Source: Gemmatimonadota bacterium
Lineage (GTDB): Bacteria; Gemmatimonadota; Gemmatimonadetes; Longimicrobiales; RSA9
NCBI GenBank assembly: GCA_019689775.1
Contig: JADGGV010000076.1
Location: 1 to 11,740 of the forward strand
Direction: 5' to 3'
DNA: 11,740 nt
How positions within the stretch are numbered: position 1 is the stretch's first letter; the number at the start of each line of letters is the position of its first letter. The notes under the pieces are model-generated. The model had not been told where the DNA came from, searched no databases, and was given only the letters and a program-made list of their open reading frames with translations. A program made the position numbers and the translations under genes. Below, in pieces: positions 1 through 6,348 of the stretch.

Positions 1-78
1 CCGCCGACAGCGGCCCCGGGGCGCCCTACCTCTACCCCACCCGTCCCGGTTCCCCTACTATTCGAAGTACTCCGCGCG
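1..78. other. Left-edge DNA with no supported gene
   Basis: This is the sequence downstream of the secreted-protein stop. It contains the 10-bp palindrome GCCCCGGGGC at 13-22, which has no loop and so is a poor terminator. Plus-strand frames are open from the edge, but they only continue as the antisense of the secreted-protein gene, so I do not call a partial gene. Confidence 0.4.
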
Positions 79-528
79 CTACAGCATCGTCTTCGAGAGG
101 TTCCGGTCGCCCAGCACCGGCTTCGGCGACTCCTGCCGCGCCTTCCAGACGCTGAGGCACCAGACCTGGGCCGCGCGCGAGATGAGCTCATCGCGATTGT
201 GGCCCTCGAACGTGACCTCGAGCGGGCTCGGAAACGGCGTCGACTCCCGCTTCCCGCTCACCGGGTCGACCTCCACGATCCGATCGAGCGTCGCGCCGAA
301 CGCGATCCCCGCCCCGCCGTCCTCCATCGAGGCCGCGCGCGGCCCGGTCACCCGCCACGGCCCCTCGACCGTGTAGCCGTCGCGGAACTGAACCAGCGTC
401 GTCAGCTCCGTGCCGTTCAGCGTCGCCCGGCACACGGGAATCTCGTCGGACGGAGCCTGCGCCCGTATCGCTCCGGGCAACGCCAGCGCCATGCCCACCG
501 CCACCACCTCTATCATCAACCGCCGCAT
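79..528 (-). CDS. Small predicted secreted protein of unknown function (149 aa)
   Basis: I do not recognise the family. The predicted protein opens with MRRLMIEVV and a hydrophobic stretch to about residue 21, followed by IRAQAPSDE, which looks like a Sec signal peptide cleaved near Ala23. The mature part of about 125 residues is soluble and mixed alpha/beta in character. It has only two cysteines, Cys33 and Cys124, which could form a disulfide after export. The start at 528 was chosen because GGGAGGAG at 538-531 lies immediately upstream and because longer reading frames in the same register are arginine-rich non-protein sequence. The stop is TAG at 81-79. The gene stands alone and is divergent from the MFS transporter. 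An acidic residue (Glu7) inside the hydrophobic region is slightly odd for a signal peptide. Export is well supported; function is unknown. Confidence 0.72.
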   Translation of the reverse strand: MRRLMIEVVAVGMALALPGAIRAQAPSDEIPVCRATLNGTELTTLVQFRDGYTVEGPWRVTGPRAASMEDGGAGIAFGATLDRIVEVDPVSGKRESTPFPSPLEVTFEGHNRDELISRAAQVWCLSVWKARQESPKPVLGDRNLSKTML

Positions 529-705
529 AGCTCCTCCCGGATCCGCGGCCGCACCAGCCGGAGCGAGCGCCCGCCCCGCTCCCGGCAGCGTTCGAGAGTG
601 GCAAGTATCGCGCCCGGTCAATGATGGCCCGAAGTGCTTACAAAACAGCCATTTGCGCCCACACCGGACCCCTCCGGCGCGCCCGCTCGATCCCCGTTCT
701 CGCTG
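529..705. other. Divergent intergenic region between the secreted-protein gene and the MFS gene
   Basis: This stretch of about 177 bp must hold the promoters of two divergent genes. The only clear element is the Shine-Dalgarno of the minus-strand gene at 531-538. A TTGACC-like -35 box lies on the minus strand at 621-616, but no good -10 box follows at 16-18 bp. On the plus side a short A-rich patch (acaaaacagcc, about 640-650) interrupts the otherwise GC-rich sequence. A GTG at 634 opens the transporter frame 24 codons early, but the peptide it would add is proline-rich and looks non-coding. Confidence 0.4.
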
Positions 706-1941
706 ATGGACGGCACCCGCTCCGCCACCCGTGAGCTGCTGCGAGGCAACGTCCTCTGGCTCAGCCTCGTCTCGCTCCTGAACGATGCCGCCAGCGAGAT
801 GATCTACCCGCTGTTGCCGGCGTTCGTCGTCCAGCTCGGCGCCGGCCCGGCGTTCCTCGGCTTGATCGAGGGAGTGGCCGAGGCGACGGCGAGCCTCACC
901 AAGCTCGCCGGCGGCTGGATCTCGGACCGCGTCGGGAAACGCAAGGCGCTCGCGGTGTGGGGCTATGCCATCGCGGCGTTCGCGCGGCCGTTCGTCGCCG
1001 TGGCGCTCGCGGCGTGGCAGGTGCTGATCGTCCGCTTCGCGGACCGGGTCGGGAAGGGGGTGCGGACGGCGCCGCGGGACGCGCTCCTCGCGGAGTCGGT
1101 CGCCCCGGCGCGCCGGGGTGCGGCGTTCGGGATCCACCGCGCGGCGGATCATGCCGGCGCCGTGATCGGGCCGCTGCTCGCGACGGCGCTCGTGCTCCTG
1201 CTCCCGGGGCGGCTGCGCCTGGTCTTCGCCCTCGCGGCGCTCCCCGGTCTCCTCGCCGTGGCGCTGCTCGTCTGGCGGGTCCGCGAGAGTGCGACGGTCG
1301 GCGGCGCGAGCCCCCGGCCGGTCGGCCCGGCCGCGGCCGCGACCGACGGTCGCGCGCTCCCCCGCCTCGGCATCCGCGGCCTCGGCCCGACGTTCCGCCG
1401 CTACCTCGCCGTCGTCGTGATCTTCACGCTGGGAAACGCGTCCGACGCGTTCCTGCTGCTGCGCGCGCAGCAGCTCGGCGTCGCCGTCGCCCTCCTACCG
1501 ATCCTCTGGGCGGCGTTCCACGTGAGCAAGATGGTCTGGAACGTCGTCGGCGGTGGCCTGGCGGACCGCGCCGGGCCGCGCGCCGCGATCGTCGGCGGCT
1601 GGCTCGTCTACGCGGCGACGTACGCGGCGTTCGCGTTCGCGACCACGGCGTGGCAGGCATGGGCGCTCTTCCTGGTCTACGGCGTGTTCTTCGGTCTGAC
1701 GGAGGCGCCGGAGAAGCTGCTCGTCGTGCGCCTCGCGCCGGCGGACGCGCGCGGCACCGCGTTCGGTGCGTACCACTTCTCGGTGGGGCTGGCCGCGCTG
1801 CCGGCGAGCCTGTTGTTCGGCGAGATCTGGCAGCACGCCGGCCCGGAGGCGGCGTTCCTGACGGGGGCGGGCCTGGCCGTGGCCGCGGCGCTGGCGCTGC
1901 CGCTCCTGGTTCGGGACCGGGTCGCCACGGGCCCGGGCTGA
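706..1941 (+). CDS. Major facilitator superfamily transporter, 12 predicted membrane helices
   Basis: This is a secondary transporter of the inner membrane, 411 aa, the usual MFS length. The first half carries the MFS motif A between helices 2 and 3 (GGWISDRVGKRKAL, residues 69-82). The segment FADRVGKGVRTAPRDALLA (111-129) resembles a subgroup often annotated as MdtG-like or arabinose-efflux-like permeases. A polar loop around residues 191-230 separates the halves, and a second motif A copy, GGGLADRAG, lies at 282-290. The substrate cannot be told from sequence; drug or metabolite efflux is only a guess. The ATG at 706 was chosen because the conserved N-terminus (LLRGNVLWLSLVSLLNDAASEM) follows it directly. 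An in-frame GTG at 634 would add 24 proline-rich residues. Neither start has a convincing Shine-Dalgarno, so the start is the weakest part of the call. Confidence 0.9.
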   Translation: MDGTRSATRELLRGNVLWLSLVSLLNDAASEMIYPLLPAFVVQLGAGPAFLGLIEGVAEATASLTKLAGGWISDRVGKRKALAVWGYAIAAFARPFVAVALAAWQVLIVRFADRVGKGVRTAPRDALLAESVAPARRGAAFGIHRAADHAGAVIGPLLATALVLLLPGRLRLVFALAALPGLLAVALLVWRVRESATVGGASPRPVGPAAAATDGRALPRLGIRGLGPTFRRYLAVVVIFTLGNASDAFLLLRAQQLGVAVALLPILWAAFHVSKMVWNVVGGGLADRAGPRAAIVGGWLVYAATYAAFAFATTAWQAWALFLVYGVFFGLTEAPEKLLVVRLAPADARGTAFGAYHFSVGLAALPASLLFGEIWQHAGPEAAFLTGAGLAVAAALALPLLVRDRVATGPG

Positions 1942-1949
1942 CGGGCCCG
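1928..1949. terminator. GC hairpin at the MFS/ilvE convergence (candidate bidirectional terminator)
   Basis: CGGGCCCG at 1928-1935 is repeated as its own reverse complement at 1942-1949 with a 6-nt loop, giving a perfect 8-bp all-GC stem. It covers the transporter stop codon (1939-1941) and lies just past the ilvE stop at 1964, exactly where two convergent genes need a terminator. No T-run follows on either strand, so it is not a canonical intrinsic terminator. In GC-rich DNA such a stem can also arise by chance. Confidence 0.4.
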
Positions 1950-1963
1950 CCTCCGTCCAGCCG

Positions 1964-2911
1964 TCAGACGCCCGCGGCCGTCCGCGCCTCCCGCACCGGC
2001 GTGAGCCAGCCGTGACGGTCGGGGATCTCGCCCCGCGCCACGCCCAGGAAGCGCTCCTGGAGCCGGCGCGTGATCGGCCCCACCCCGCCGTTCCCCAGCG
2101 GGATGCGGTCGATGCTCCGGATCGGCGTGATCTCGACCGCCGTGCCGGCAAAGAACGCCTCGTCCGCCACGTACAGCATCTCGCGTGGGACCGCGGCCTC
2201 GCGGACCGGAATCCCGAGGTCGCCGGCCAGCGTGATCACCGCGTCGCGCGTGATGCCGTGCAGGAACGTGCCATCCACCGCCGGCGTGATGAGGACGCCG
2301 TCACGCACCAGGAAGATGTTCTGACCGCTCCCCTCGCTCACCAGACCGCCAGGCCCGAGCGCGATCGCCTCCGCGTACCCGTTGAGCTGTGCCTCCATCT
2401 TCAGGAGCTGGCCGTTCAGATAGTTGCCGCCCGCCTTCGCGACCGCGGGGTACGTGTTCGGGTACGGCCGCTGCCAGCTCGCCACGCAGGCGTCCACCCC
2501 CCGGTTCAGCCCGTCCTCGCCCAGATACGCGCCCCACGGCCAGCACATCACGAACGTCTGCACCGGCGAGTTCAACGGGTTCACCCCCGGGCTGCCATAG
2601 CCGCGGATCGCGATCGGGCGGATATAACACGCGTCCAGCTCGTTCCGAACCACGACTTCCTTGCACGCCTCGATCAGCGTCGCCGCGTCCGGCACCTCCA
2701 TCCGGTAGATCTTCGCCGAGTCCGTGAAGCGCCGGATGTGCTCCGGCAACCGGAACATCGCGGGCCCGTCCGGCGTCGCGTAGCACCGGATGCCCTCGAA
2801 GATCGCCGAGCCGTAGTGGACGACGTGGCTCAGAACGTGGATCGTCGCCTGCTCCCAGGGGATCCACTCGCCGTCGCGCCAGATCCATTCCGTCGGGGTG
2901 AACGCCGCCAT
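1964..2911 (-). CDS. ilvE: Branched-chain amino acid aminotransferase (class IV, PLP-dependent)
   Basis: IlvE transfers the amino group between glutamate and the 2-oxo acids of valine, leucine and isoleucine in the cytoplasm. The 315-aa product is the standard length of the group 1 enzymes. Family landmarks run in order: HYGSAIFEGIR (32-42), RPIAIRGYG (98-106), the PLP lysine Lys159 in AKAGGNYLNGQLL (158-170), the PLP phosphate-binding segment GLVSEGSGQNIF (189-200), HGITRDAVI (218-226) and FFAGTAVEITPIRSID (253-268). Two ATG codons are adjacent. The second (2911) is preferred because AGGAGG at 2921-2916 sits 4 nt before it but only 1 nt before the first (2914). The gene converges with the MFS gene and diverges from trmJ. 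No other ilv gene is nearby, so it appears monocistronic. D-amino acid aminotransferase or ADC lyase are relatives but fit less well. Confidence 0.96.
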   Translation of the reverse strand: MAAFTPTEWIWRDGEWIPWEQATIHVLSHVVHYGSAIFEGIRCYATPDGPAMFRLPEHIRRFTDSAKIYRMEVPDAATLIEACKEVVVRNELDACYIRPIAIRGYGSPGVNPLNSPVQTFVMCWPWGAYLGEDGLNRGVDACVASWQRPYPNTYPAVAKAGGNYLNGQLLKMEAQLNGYAEAIALGPGGLVSEGSGQNIFLVRDGVLITPAVDGTFLHGITRDAVITLAGDLGIPVREAAVPREMLYVADEAFFAGTAVEITPIRSIDRIPLGNGGVGPITRRLQERFLGVARGEIPDRHGWLTPVREARTAAGV

Positions 2912-3031
2912 CATGCCTCCTCGTGTGCCCGGAGCCGCCGGCTCCCCGACGGTCCGGCTCCGTGTCGAAATCGTCCAAGCCGCGCGCCCGGTCGCCTTGA
3001 CGGCCCCGTCACCCCCGGTCACCTTCCGCGC
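2912..3031. other. Divergent intergenic region ilvE / trmJ with a small hairpin in the ilvE leader
   Basis: The region of about 120 bp must carry both divergent promoters. Seen in it: the ilvE Shine-Dalgarno AGGAGG (2921-2916); a perfect 6-bp stem GGAGCC/GGCTCC with a 3-nt loop at 2931-2945, which would lie in the ilvE leader about 10 nt upstream of that Shine-Dalgarno; and TTGACG at 2997-3002, a good plus-strand -35 match without an acceptable -10 box at 17 bp. The trmJ ATG at 3032 has no clear Shine-Dalgarno. I see no leader peptide rich in branched-chain residues and no T-box-like element. Confidence 0.35.
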
Positions 3032-3814
3032 ATGACAGAACCGTCGCGTGAAGATGCCGCCGGGGCGACGACCGGCGCCATGGCGTCCCTCGTCGTCGTG
3101 CTCAACGAGACCCAGGACCTGGTGAACATCGCCGGCACCGTCCGCGCGATGCGCAACATGGGCCTCTCCCGCCTCCGCCTCGTGCGGCCCGCCGAGTTCG
3201 ACGCGTACCGCATCGCGGGCATCGCGCACGGCTCCGAGGCGCTGCTCGAGCGCATCGAGTTCTTCGATGCGTTGGACGACGCCCTCGCCGACGCCGCCCA
3301 CGTCGTCGGCACCACCGCCCGTCGGCGCGAGGCCGCCTACGTCTGGCAGACACCGCGCGCCGCCGCGCCCGAGATCCTCGCCGCCACCGCCTTCGGGCCC
3401 GTCGCGCTCGTCTTCGGCCGCGAGGACAAGGGGCTCAGCAACGCCGACCTCGACCGCTGCGACCGTCTCCTCACCATCCCCACGGACCCCGCGGCGTCCT
3501 CGCTCAACCTCGCGCAGGCCGTGCTGCTCGTCACCTACGAGCTGCGCATGGCCGCCATCGCCTCGACCCCGCTCCCCCGCCCGCGCCGCACCGCGCCACC
3601 CGCCACGCCCGCGCAACTGCACGAGATGTTCGACGACATCGAGGCCGCCCTCGCCGCCGTCGACTTCTTCAAAAAGCGCAACCCGGCCGCCATCCTCCGC
3701 ACCGTTCGTGCGGCGGCGCGCCGGGCCGCGCTCGATGCCCGCGAGGCGAAGCTCTTCCGGGCCATGGCGATCGAGGTCGTCAAGCACCTCGATCGCATGA
3801 AGGGGCGTGCCTAG
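3032..3814 (+). CDS. trmJ: TrmJ-like tRNA 2'-O-methyltransferase (SPOUT/TrmH family)
   Basis: The protein is a SAM-dependent RNA 2'-O-methyltransferase of the SPOUT fold. In characterised TrmJ the target is position 32 in the tRNA anticodon loop. The 260-aa product carries all three SPOUT motifs: motif 1 in NIAGTVRAMRNMG (32-44, with the conserved Asn32 and Arg38), motif 2 in ALVFGREDKGLSN (125-137) and the knotted motif 3 in IPTDPAASSLNLAQAV (149-164). The C-terminal helical extension (about 196-257) is typical of TrmJ and argues against the shorter TrmL. The ATG at 3032 was used. A second ATG at 3080 (residue 17) directly precedes the conserved domain and is a realistic alternative, since neither has a clear Shine-Dalgarno. 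The stop TAG (3812-3814) overlaps the actF stop on the other strand. Target nucleotide and tRNA are inferred from the family. Confidence 0.88.
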   Translation: MTEPSREDAAGATTGAMASLVVVLNETQDLVNIAGTVRAMRNMGLSRLRLVRPAEFDAYRIAGIAHGSEALLERIEFFDALDDALADAAHVVGTTARRREAAYVWQTPRAAAPEILAATAFGPVALVFGREDKGLSNADLDRCDRLLTIPTDPAASSLNLAQAVLLVTYELRMAAIASTPLPRPRRTAPPATPAQLHEMFDDIEAALAAVDFFKKRNPAAILRTVRAAARRAALDAREAKLFRAMAIEVVKHLDRMKGRA

Positions 3815-5148
3815 GCCTCGTCGACTCCCGCCCCCGCCGTCGGATTCTCCACCACGTCGCCCAACAGCTCCAGCTCCGCCATCGGCCGCCAGAGCTGAAT
3901 CATCGGGAACCGCGACGCGAAGTAGAGCAGCGACAGCACGAGCAGGCCGGCGAACCCGAGGAACGTGCCGATCTCCTGCCAGCCGATCCGCAGGGGCGTC
4001 GCCAACTCGCCGTGGTACCAGGACGGATACACCAGCAACCAGCGCTCGAGCCAGAAGCCGACCAGCGTCACGGCCGCAAACAGCGCGAGCGTCGCCGGCG
4101 TCTTCTTCGGCTTCACGCCGAGCAGCCCGAAGAACGGGATCACGAACAGGCAGAGCAGCACCGTCACCGCAATGGGGCTGTACGGCCCCGAGAAGCGCCG
4201 GATCACGAAGCTCTGCTCGGGCGGCAGGATGCCGTACCAGATCACGATGAACTGCGCCCAGAACAGATACGCCCAGACCACGTTGAAGCCGAAGTGCAGC
4301 TTCCCCAGGTCGTGCAGGTTCTCGGGGAGCACGAGGTCCTGGAGGCCGAGCGCGCGCCGGAACGCCAGCGTCGCCACCGCCGTGACCGACAGCCCGGCGA
4401 GCAGTGCGTCGGCGAAGAAGTAGCCGCCGATCAGCGTGCTCTTCCACTCCGGCTCGAGCGACATCACGTAGTCGAACGCGATGATCGTCAGCGAGAGCGC
4501 GTAGAGGATCGCCAGGATCGGCGCGAGCGTGGCGGAGTTGTGCGAGGCACGCACCTCCTCCACCTCGGTGCCGCGCCACCCGCCGGTGAGGCGGTCGTAG
4601 AGCCGGCGCACCGCGCCCGACGTGTCGCTCTTCGCCGCGCCCAGGTCCGGCCGCAGCGACCAGTACGCGAACGCGAGCGCCACCGCGACGAAGACAGTGA
4701 AGAGCACCAGGTTGCGCGTGATCGCGAACGGCACGTTCAGCCACAGCGCCTTCCCCGCCGGGATGTGCTCGACCTCGCCGACGAAGCCCGCGCTCCACGG
4801 GAAGATGTACTTGCCGCTGACGAAGAGCAGCGGCAGGAAGAGCAGCCACGCGATCGGCAGGAACGCCACGAACGAGAGCTGGATCCGCCGCACCGGCTGC
4901 GACCACAGGCCCCGCGCCATCATCACGATCGCGGACCACATCACGGCGCCGGCGCTGATGCTCGTGAAGAACAGCCAGTTGGCCAGGTACGCGCGCCACG
5001 CCCGCGCCGGGTCGCTCGCCAGCGCCGCCACGATCGCGATCGCCCCGACGACGACCAGCGCGACCCCGAGCAGCAGTCCCCCCCGCGGCCTCCCCTCGAA
5101 GCGTCGGACCGGCAATTCGTCGTAGACGCCCCCTGTATCGACAGCCAT
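3811..5148 (-). CDS. actF: Alternative complex III subunit ActF (NrfD/PsrC-type membrane protein)
   Basis: ActF is the second polytopic membrane subunit of ACIII and is thought to contribute to proton movement and complex stability. The 445-aa product has about ten hydrophobic helices (roughly 22-42, 53-75, 90-112, 142-163, 205-228, 238-262, 288-308, 322-342, 350-373 and 392-411). It is a paralogue of ActC: FDYVMSLEPEWKST (225-238) aligns with WDFAMSLVPGWHST in ActC, and the FWLER segment (365-369) has a counterpart in ActC. It lacks the GHAGTLISAIL segment present in ActC. The ATG at 5148 follows the actE stop by 11 nt, and its Shine-Dalgarno (AGGA, 5159-5156) abuts that stop, so the two are probably coupled. 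The TAG stop at 3813-3811 shares bases with the trmJ stop. No actG follows. Confidence 0.93.
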   Translation of the reverse strand: MAVDTGGVYDELPVRRFEGRPRGGLLLGVALVVVGAIAIVAALASDPARAWRAYLANWLFFTSISAGAVMWSAIVMMARGLWSQPVRRIQLSFVAFLPIAWLLFLPLLFVSGKYIFPWSAGFVGEVEHIPAGKALWLNVPFAITRNLVLFTVFVAVALAFAYWSLRPDLGAAKSDTSGAVRRLYDRLTGGWRGTEVEEVRASHNSATLAPILAILYALSLTIIAFDYVMSLEPEWKSTLIGGYFFADALLAGLSVTAVATLAFRRALGLQDLVLPENLHDLGKLHFGFNVVWAYLFWAQFIVIWYGILPPEQSFVIRRFSGPYSPIAVTVLLCLFVIPFFGLLGVKPKKTPATLALFAAVTLVGFWLERWLLVYPSWYHGELATPLRIGWQEIGTFLGFAGLLVLSLLYFASRFPMIQLWRPMAELELLGDVVENPTAGAGVDEA

Positions 5149-5159
5149 GTTCGCTATCC

Positions 5160-5828
5160 TCAGCGCGTAGTCGTGGTCGGAGCCGGGCTCGGCGCCGCCG
5201 CGGGCGCCCCGCCGGCGGCGGGCACGGCCGCGGCGCCGGCCTGCCGCTGTAGCTGACGCACGTAGTTGACGACCTTCCACCGCTCCGCGGCCGGGATCTT
5301 GCTGCCGTACTCCGGCATCAGTCCACGCCCGACGGTGATCACCCCGAAGATGTAGCCGTCCGGCCGGCCCACGGTCAGCGGCAGAGTCAGGTTCGGCGCG
5401 AACGGGAACTTCCCCATCTCGCCGGGCTTGTTCAGGATCGGCCCGTCCCCCTTCCCCGCCGGGCCGTGGCACACGAAGCAGTACCGCTCGAAGAGCGCCT
5501 GCCCGGCCGCCAGCGCCGCGGTGTCCGTCATCGGCACCGGGTTGCTGTGCGTCGCCGCGAACGCCTGGAGCGACGCCTCCGTCGGCTGAAGGTCCGGGAA
5601 GACCTCCCCCGCCGGCGAACTGTACGGGATCGCGCCCGGCGGGCCCAGCCGCGGATTCTCGTACGGCCCAATCGCCGGGGACGCCTGCATGAACGACAGG
5701 AACGGCACCGACGCCAACGCGTTGTCCAGCGCCGTGCACCCGCCGGCGCCAAGCGCGAGCAACGCCACCACCCCACCCACGGCGGCTCGCTCTAGCGCGC
5801 GCCTCACGCCACGCTCACGTGCTTCCAA
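5160..5828 (-). CDS. actE: Alternative complex III subunit ActE (monoheme cytochrome c lipoprotein)
   Basis: ActE is the monoheme c-type cytochrome of ACIII, facing the periplasm, and probably takes part in electron delivery to the oxidase side. The 222-aa product starts with an arginine-rich n-region, a hydrophobic stretch and LGAGGC. Cys31 is a plausible lipidation site, though Ala at -3 makes the lipobox imperfect. One heme motif, CFVCH, lies at 117-121, and Met171 in GRGLMPEYG is the likely axial ligand. A C-terminal tail of about 25 residues (from 198) is rich in Ala, Pro and Thr and is probably disordered. The start is TTG at 5828, supported by GGAGGT at 5839-5834 with 5-nt spacing. It makes the gene overlap actD by 14 bp. 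An in-frame GTG at 5807 lacks an equal Shine-Dalgarno. Confidence 0.93.
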   Translation of the reverse strand: MEARERGVRRALERAAVGGVVALLALGAGGCTALDNALASVPFLSFMQASPAIGPYENPRLGPPGAIPYSSPAGEVFPDLQPTEASLQAFAATHSNPVPMTDTAALAAGQALFERYCFVCHGPAGKGDGPILNKPGEMGKFPFAPNLTLPLTVGRPDGYIFGVITVGRGLMPEYGSKIPAAERWKVVNYVRQLQRQAGAAAVPAAGGAPAAAPSPAPTTTTR

Positions 5829-6348
5829 CTCGCACCTCCGTCGGGCGCTCGCGGATCTCCTCGGCGCCGCTCTCCCGCAGGATGTTCTTCACGTCGTTCT
5901 CGCGCCCCGCCGGAGCCGCCACGTGCACCCCGAACTTGCCGGCCGAGAACGACGGGTCGTAGACCACCTCGTGCCGCACCCGCGGCAGCCGGGCGTTGAT
6001 GAACAGCCCCGCCACCGTCGACAGCGCGCCGAACAGGATCGTCAGCTCGAAGGCGATGATCACGAACGGCGGCAGCGAGATGATCGGCTTGCCCCCCGTG
6101 ATCAACGGCCAGTCCACCGACGTCCACGTCGCCAGCGCGAACCCCGTTGCCGCGCCCGTCAGGCCACCCACCAGGGTGAAGATGCGGACCGGACTCTCCG
6201 GCTCGTGCAGCGCATGCTCCAGCTCGTGGCGCGGCACGGGCGCGAACACCGTGATTCCGCGAATCTTCTCCGCCCGCAGGCGCTCGATCGCCGTGATCGT
6301 GGCGTCCAGCTCGCCGAAGATGGCGAGAACCCCCGCCTCCGCGCTCAT
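5815..6348 (-). CDS. actD: Alternative complex III subunit ActD (DUF3341 membrane protein)
   Basis: ActD is a small integral membrane subunit of ACIII belonging to the DUF3341 family; its exact role is not settled. The 177-aa product has a soluble N-terminal part with a ferredoxin-like beginning (VLAIFGELDATITAIERLR, 7-25), then PESPVRIFTLVGG and two membrane helices (about 56-75 and 94-118), with the conserved loop ITGGKPIISLPPF (83-95) between them. The C-terminal soluble tail contains DPSFSAGKFGVHV (131-143). The ATG at 6348 overlaps the actC stop as ATGA and is preceded by GGAGGAG (6360-6354) at 5-nt spacing, a textbook coupled start. The downstream actE begins inside its last codons. Family identity is strong from sequence and operon position. 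Confidence 0.93.
   Translation of the reverse strand: MSAEAGVLAIFGELDATITAIERLRAEKIRGITVFAPVPRHELEHALHEPESPVRIFTLVGGLTGAATGFALATWTSVDWPLITGGKPIISLPPFVIIAFELTILFGALSTVAGLFINARLPRVRHEVVYDPSFSAGKFGVHVAAPAGRENDVKNILRESGAEEIRERPTEVRVGST
5834..5839 (-). promoter_or_regulatory. Shine-Dalgarno that fixes the TTG start of actE
   Basis: GGAGGT on the minus strand lies 5 nt before the TTG at 5828-5826, inside the 3' end of actD. It is stronger than anything in front of the alternative GTG at 5807, so it decides the start. It also implies that ribosomes terminating actD can reload on actE. Confidence 0.75.

Noticed and set aside
61..90. TTCGAA resembling a tRNA T-loop
   Set aside because: No T-stem, acceptor stem or other tRNA arms can be folded around it on either strand.
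616..621. TTGACC on the minus strand as a -35 box for the secreted-protein gene
   Set aside because: At 16-18 bp downstream there is no sequence close to TATAAT; GATACT nearby is at the wrong distance.
529..1152. Extension of the secreted-protein frame upstream to 1152
   Set aside because: It runs antisense into the MFS gene. The signal peptide and Shine-Dalgarno at 528 mark the true start.
2997..3025. TTGACG as the trmJ promoter -35 box
   Set aside because: The sequence at 17-bp spacing (CACCTT) is not an acceptable -10 box, and initiation there would leave almost no leader.
2012..3031. The 340-codon N-terminal extension of trmJ in the same plus-strand frame
   Set aside because: It is the complement of ilvE, arginine-rich and non-protein-like. 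The conserved methyltransferase domain begins just after the ATG at 3032.
1964..4999. A 1011-codon minus-strand frame that includes ilvE and continues across trmJ and actF
   Set aside because: Only the last 315 residues are protein-like (IlvE). The rest is antisense to trmJ and out of frame in actF, and ilvE has its own Shine-Dalgarno and ATG.
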